Source of the DNA: Peribolospora baueri | Lineage: Eukaryota; Basidiomycota; Peribolosporomycetes; Peribolosporales; Peribolosporaceae | Reading direction: 5' to 3' | DNA: 64,000 nucleotides | Assembly: GCA_029717555.1 (NCBI GenBank) | Contig: JAMDHS010000010.1 | Location: 124,001-188,000, forward strand | Made by a program: the position numbers and the translations under genes | Shown here: piece by piece, positions 58,992 to 64,000 of the stretch | Layout: every line of letters starts with the position of its first letter | How positions within the stretch are numbered: position 1 is the stretch's first letter | Notes under the pieces: generated by a model | The model's database searches: none | What the model was told of the DNA's origin: nothing | The model's input: the letters and a program-made list of their open reading frames with translations, nothing else

Positions 58992-59558
58992 GGTCACGAA
59001 GCTCTTGCGGGGGGACGAGAGCGAGGGACGAGCGAGAGTGGCGGAGAGGCGTCGATCGAGAGGGGCGCAGCTGGGGTGAGACTGTGTGAGATGCTCTTGT
59101 TGGGGCGAAGGGCAAAAAGTTGGGCGGATGATCGGAAGATGATCGACGGCTCGACGTCGACAGCGGGCGATCGAGCGTGCGGAAGAGGGAAGAACAGAAA
59201 AGAGGGACGCGAGGCGGGGCGATGGTGACCGTGAAATAGGAAGAGGGAAGAGCATGGAGGAGGACGGGAGACGATAGAGGGAGAACGGGATGTATAAGTT
59301 CGGTATCGATGGGAGTTTATTCCACCACCACCATCATCATCATCATCATCTTCATCTTCATCACCACCATCGATCCGGATCTCGACGAGGCCGAGCGACA
59401 ATCGGCATTCCATTCACCGACTTCGTCCTTCTCACATTCGACCAACTTCCGGCTCGTCTCGCGCCGGCCACGTGGAGTGCTGCGGCTCACGCGTCGCTCC
59501 CTATGTCTCGCGCGGACTATCTTCAATACCACCACCCAAGCCCGTTCCCTTTGAGCCC
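58992..59558. promoter_or_regulatory. Divergent promoter, GPD1 / bZIP-like gene
   Basis: Non-coding spacer between two divergent start codons. It contains a CAT/ATC triplet run (59331-59370). No well-defined factor site was recognised. Confidence 0.45.
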
Positions 59559-62426
59559 ATGTCCGATGCTCGAGCAGATCAGCAACGCACGCTGAACGAC
59601 TCGCTTCGTCCGGAGCCTCACACTGGACTCCCCGTTGCCGGGAGCAACGGCCACGGCAGGCGACAGGGGCGCGATGCGTCCAGCGTCTCGATAGGAGAGA
59701 GCCCCGAGGACGAGTACGACGAGCTGGGCGAAGACGACGAGGACGAAGACGAGGACGAGGAGGAGGACGAAACGGAGAGCGAGGTGCTGGATGAGGAGCT
59801 TACCAGCGAATGGCTACACTCGTTGTCGGAGGGGGAAGGCGAGACGAGGTCGCCGAACGGCAAGCGAGGCCAGCGGTCCTCACCACCGACGTCCTCTCGC
59901 GACTCAGATGAGGACGAGGAGGATGAAGAGGACGAAGTGGACGGAAACGAGGAGCAGGATCAAGATCTCCTGTGGGACCTTGATCCTAAGATCCTGGAAC
60001 AGGCTCTAGCTGGCCAGGGCGCGTCTTCTCTCACCAACCTCGCCAACCTCGACCCTAACCTGGCGGGCGACCGTACCCTGCTCGACCATCTCGAAGCGCT
60101 CAGGGCTTACTTCGGCACAAGCACGGGGACGAGAACTGGTGTGGACGATGCAACAGCTCAGACAAAGGCAACGGGGGCGAACACTAAGTCGCATTCTACC
60201 TCAAGCATGTCCGCGTGCACCGGCAACAAGCTACAGCAGCAGCAGTCGTCCGCATCTTCTCCTCTCCTCTCTGCCCAAGACCGCCTTGTCTCCACTCCTC
60301 CGGCACCCGTATTTTCAAATTTGCCACGTGCCGCTACTTCGTACTCCTCTCCCCTTTCGAAGAGCTCCAATCGAGCTCCACCGTTAGCGATGGCGGCCTC
60401 GGCTTCCCAAAGCATTCCTAATCTTCAAAGCGTTCTGGATCTCCTCTCCTCCGCGGATCCTGAAGAAGTGGAAGTGGGTCGCTCTAGTTTCGTTTGTCGT
60501 TTCGCTTCGGTTCGGTCGTCATGAGGGTTTCGTTCTGACTCGTTCCCTCCGTTCACACGCACATAGACCACCCTCGACCAACTCATCTCACAGAACATTG
60601 ATCCCGTCCTCCACGCCCAAATCAGCTATATCCGCTCCTATTACGTTGATCAGCGGAGACGGCAGGCGCTGGAGAGTGCAGCGGCAGGGAAGGGCACAAG
60701 CGACTCGGTCGTAGGGGCGAATGGGGACTCGGTCAAGCCACCCAACGGACAGACGGCTGGTGGCGCTTTGTCTTTGGTTCCTTCCCTGTCCTCAGCAGCA
60801 CACGGCGTTGTACCGTTCGCCCACCTCCAATTCGACGACGATGACGACGACGACAGCGATCCCGACTGGATGCCGGAGGGGTGGGCGCAGGCAATGCGGG
60901 ATGTTTTGGGAGACACCAAGAAGACGAACACGGCCGGCCTGAAGCACGACGGGACAGGTTTTCCGACGTCAGGCGGCGCTTTGTCGTTTCCAACCATGGA
61001 TGAGACGGGCAACGCACGACCGGCATCGTCGCCCCCCGTGGCGCGATCAGCCAGCGGCGTCCCGAGGGGCGGCATGTATGGGGACAATGGCGCCGAGGCG
61101 GGTCCGAGCCGACCACTGACGAACTTGACCGTTTCAAGCGCAAGGACGACCGATTCGAACGTCGTGGGCGCGGATTTGAGTATGGAGATGGGCATGGATG
61201 TGGACATGGACGTGGACGTGGACGTGGGTGCGAACAGCGCGACACCAGAGCCAGTTGCGTCTTTCTCTTCGGTCGGCGGTGCCAATACTGGATCGGGCGC
61301 TGACGCAGGACAGCATCAACAGCAGCAGCAGCAGCAGCAAGCAGGACAACGCCTGGAGTTGTCGCCGGCCCGAAAACGGGGTCGGAAGAAAATCTTCACC
61401 CAAGAGGCGGCAGAGGCGCGTCGGAGGGAACGAAACAAGATCAACGCTCGGAACAGGAGAGCGAGGATCAAGCAGGAAAAGTTGCAGAGGCTGGCGACGG
61501 AGAAGGAGAGCGGCAAGGGCGGAGTGGGTGCGGGTGCCGACGGCAACGGCGACGGCACAGTCGCCGTCGGGATGAACGTGAGCGACGCGAGCACCAAGGG
61601 CAAGGAGCGACTGGGGGCGGGGCCGGCGGACGTGGCGATGGGAGAGTTAGAGGGAGGAGGAGGGCTACCGGGGGCGTCGGCGTCATATGACCGGCAGGAG
61701 CAAGAGCACTCGGATTATTCCATGTCGGCCTCGTCTTCTCATCCGGCTCCCCATCCTCGCCTCCATCTCCATCCTCCTCACTACCATCGGCTCAGCCGCT
61801 CCGCCTCGGCGATCCCGCGCCCCTCGTCGTCGTCGTCGCCGTATCCGATTGGCACGCACATGGCCGCGCCCGTCTCGGCGTCACTCGATCCGCTAGAGGA
61901 GGAACTGGAGGACGCATGGGCGGAGGTGGAGTGGTTGGAGAGGGAGAACGCGAGGCTGGCTAGGGAGAATCGGAGGTTGAGGAGGGAGAACGAGGCGATG
62001 AGGAGGATGATGTTTGATGATGAGGAAGAGGAGGAGGAGGCGGGGTGGGAGAGGAGGAGGGCGCGGTTCGACGGAGACGGCCAGGGCGAGGAGGAGCAGC
62101 GCGAGCGCGAGCGCGATCGCTTCCTCACCTCTCGCAGTCGGATGCTTGCCGGCGGGATGAGGCGAACGACGACGCGAGGGGGGCGAGGTAGTAGTAGTAG
62201 TGGTGGTGTTGGTGATGGCGGCGCGGCGTCCAGCGGCACTGGGTGGTCCTCCGACCGCGGGCGAAGGACATGGAGCTTGGAAGGTCGTGGCGAGCGGCTT
62301 CCGAGGGCCGCGGCCGCCAGCAGCAGCGGCGGAGGAGGTGGCGGTGGCGCGAGCGCTCTCACCGTCGGTCACCGCGGGGGCATGGAGAGCATGAAGGCTC
62401 TGGAGGGAGGCGGTATTCCGGCGTAG
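59559..62426 (+). CDS. bZIP-like nuclear protein, two exons, 924 residues
   Basis: Exons 59559-60473 and 60567-62426 keep phase. The N-terminal third is very acidic (runs of Asp/Glu near residues 50-75 and 110-130). Two short folded-looking blocks follow: DLLWDLDPKILEQALAGQG, and across the splice SIPNLQSVLDLLSSADPEEV plus TTLDQLISQNIDPVLHAQIS, then YIRSYYVDQRRRQALE. A Gln run (about 555-563) precedes a basic region at ~574-612 (GRKKIFTQEAAEARRRERNK, then INARNRRARIKQEKLQRL). A likely coiled coil with heptad spacing lies at ~748-795 (LEEELEDAWAEVEWLERENA). This is a bZIP-like layout, but basic region and coiled coil are about 135 residues apart. Start chosen at MSDARADQQ; the frame is open to 59472. 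Family not recognised; DNA-binding is inference. Confidence 0.72.
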
Positions 62427-64000
62427 TGTCTTGTCTGCATGCGCACGTGCGCTCATGTTTTTTTATCCATCTATCTTCATCGTCCATTCGGTGCACCGGT
62501 CTACGATTTTTCATGTCCGGACATGGTGTCCTGTCCGTCACACTGGTCATGTCGGTCCCTACTACTACCACTACTACCACTACTACCACTACTACCACCA
62601 GCGTCATTTCATTCATTCCCACCCTTTCCATCTGATGATGCGTAAGTCGGTCGTGTAATGTGACGGGGCGAGAGGGGGGATATGGCCCGTGCCCGTGCCC
62701 CAGCCGCCGACGGGCGACGATCGAATGAATCACAGACGGGCTCGCAATGACGTTGCTGAGCCGGAATGGGACGTGATGATGACGAGTCCGGCGAACAGGT
62801 GGAGCTATCCGTCTTTCTGTCTGTATTTATGTATGTATGTCGCTCGGCGGCCATGGTGCGCAAGGCGCGCGCTTCTGCATCGACTGGAATGCTCGAGGTG
62901 GTGGTGCATGTATGTCGCGCGGGAAGACGTGTGATGTGTCGATGTCCCTCGGAACACCCGCGTGCGCTCCGAGCGACGGGCGGTGGAGCCGGGCGAGGGT
63001 TCGGAAAGACGGAGGGCTAACGAAGGTTGCCACCACCCATCCGACCATCGCCGCCGTCCCATCTCCTTGCAGGAGGGAGCGAAGCTGGAACAGCCACGGG
63101 GCTCCTTTAGTTCGACACCGCCCGGCCCGGCCAGCTGGGGCGCACGGGGCACGTGACTGAAGTCGAACTGGGTCCGTGCTTGAGCTCCACCCTTCCCTGC
63201 CTCCCTTGGGGCCGGCCCGCAGCGAGGCTTTGGCTAGCTCGGGCACCAACTATAGCGGCAAAGGTCAAAAAGAAAATAGAAAAAGGGTAATGGCAAACGG
63301 AAGACGGAATGGGCAAACGGAAATGGGCGATGGCCAAGCGCAAAGGGCAAAGGTTGCCTCCGACCGCGCGCTGATCCCTTCCTCCTTCCTCTCTCCTTCC
63401 TCCTCCGCTTTGCGCCTTCCCACCCCATCCTTCTGGATCCATTTCCCTCTCGAGACCTTTTTTTTCTTCTCTTCCTTCGCTTCGCTTCTCTTCTCCCCGC
63501 GCAAATGCGATGCGATGCGATGCGGTCGATGCGTAGATCCTCGGATGCCGTTAGAAAGACGGTAAAGTATATCCTTGCTTCTTCGCCTGGCCTTGCTCCC
63601 ATTGCGCCACCCCAAACCTATCTCCCCCGCTCCGCGGCCGAGAAGGAGACCAGCGAAGGACGGCAAGCGCCGTGGTCCCCCTTCCCCGTCCAACGTAGCC
63701 GTGGCCAGTCTGGCTAGCGAGCTCGCTAGCTAGCTGGCTCGCCGACACGACGGCGACAGACCGGCCCAGTGCAAGTCGACTCGACTCGACTCGAGTCCAC
63801 TCCACTCCGCTCCGGCCAGCCCGCCTGTCCGTCTGGTCAGCCGATTTGCGGTGCGGTGCGGCGGAAAGGGCTCGGTAAGAGGACTGAGATGGATCGATCT
63901 ACATCCTCCTCCGCCTGCAGGCCATCGTAGCGTGGTCTCGTCGTGGTTGCTTCGCGCGCTGGTCCGTTTGCTCGTTCCCTCGCTCTCTGTGCTGTGCCTC
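62427..64000. other. Intergenic to the right edge
   Basis: No supported gene. It contains an ACT/ACC triplet repeat, a GCGAT run at 63505-63525 and GACTC units near 63777-63800. The right end may be the promoter of a gene outside the window. Confidence 0.5.
62559..62601. repeat. ACT/ACC trinucleotide repeat
   Basis: About fourteen tandem triplets, alternating ACT and ACC in a regular pattern, about 135 bases after the bZIP-like stop codon. Confidence 0.9.

Overview
The window looks like GC-rich nuclear DNA from a basidiomycete fungus. Genes are broken by many short introns (mostly 80-200 bases, GTGAGT-type donors), intergenic DNA is full of simple repeats, and the recognisable proteins (Zn2Cys6 factor, CENP-A, RTF1, farnesyltransferase beta, Rab GTPase, NAD-dependent glycerol-3-phosphate dehydrogenase) are fungal in type. 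A Pucciniomycotina red-yeast relative is my guess from gene style; I ran no search. I found no transposon, retroelement, rRNA gene, CRISPR array or convincing tRNA.

Layout. 1-157: 5' end of an unknown reverse-strand gene. 2897-7173: nine-exon Zn2Cys6 transcription factor (reverse). 9903-10568: mitochondrial pterin-4a-carbinolamine dehydratase-like protein. 10993-11725: short conserved fungal protein with two CRE palindromes upstream. 12.4-13.5 kb: weak, possibly decayed exons. 14628-15564: a very divergent histone H2B-like gene, lying just downstream of CENP-A (16327-17464) on the same strand. CENP-A is divergent with cytidine deaminase (18318-19533). Then farnesyltransferase beta (19981-22904), a 4,5-dihydroxyphthalate-decarboxylase-family gene with micro-exons (24044-26058), a giant Rab GTPase (28444-30710), a Ser-rich unknown protein (32330-33772), mitochondrial ribosomal protein bL12m (34994-35961), a PPR protein (36328-38739), a one-pass membrane protein (38975-39590), AMMECR1 (41080-42381), RTF1 (43332-46096), a GPI-type secreted protein (46836-48007), a large one-pass membrane protein (49820-52810), an FAD oxidoreductase (54017-56029), glycerol-3-phosphate dehydrogenase (56948-58991) and a bZIP-like nuclear protein (59559-62426).

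Most genes are unrelated housekeeping functions. The exceptions as a group are the two histone-variant genes at 14.6-17.5 kb: CENP-A defines centromeric nucleosomes, and a neighbouring H2B-like protein with a new tail and a shortened core could be a partner for it. That pairing is inference. The best candidates for something new are this H2B-like gene, a possible 2-base exon at 25458-25459, and a Rab whose G domain carries a disordered insertion of about 150 residues. Exon structures were built by hand from splice signals and reading-phase consistency, so each boundary may be off by a base or more.
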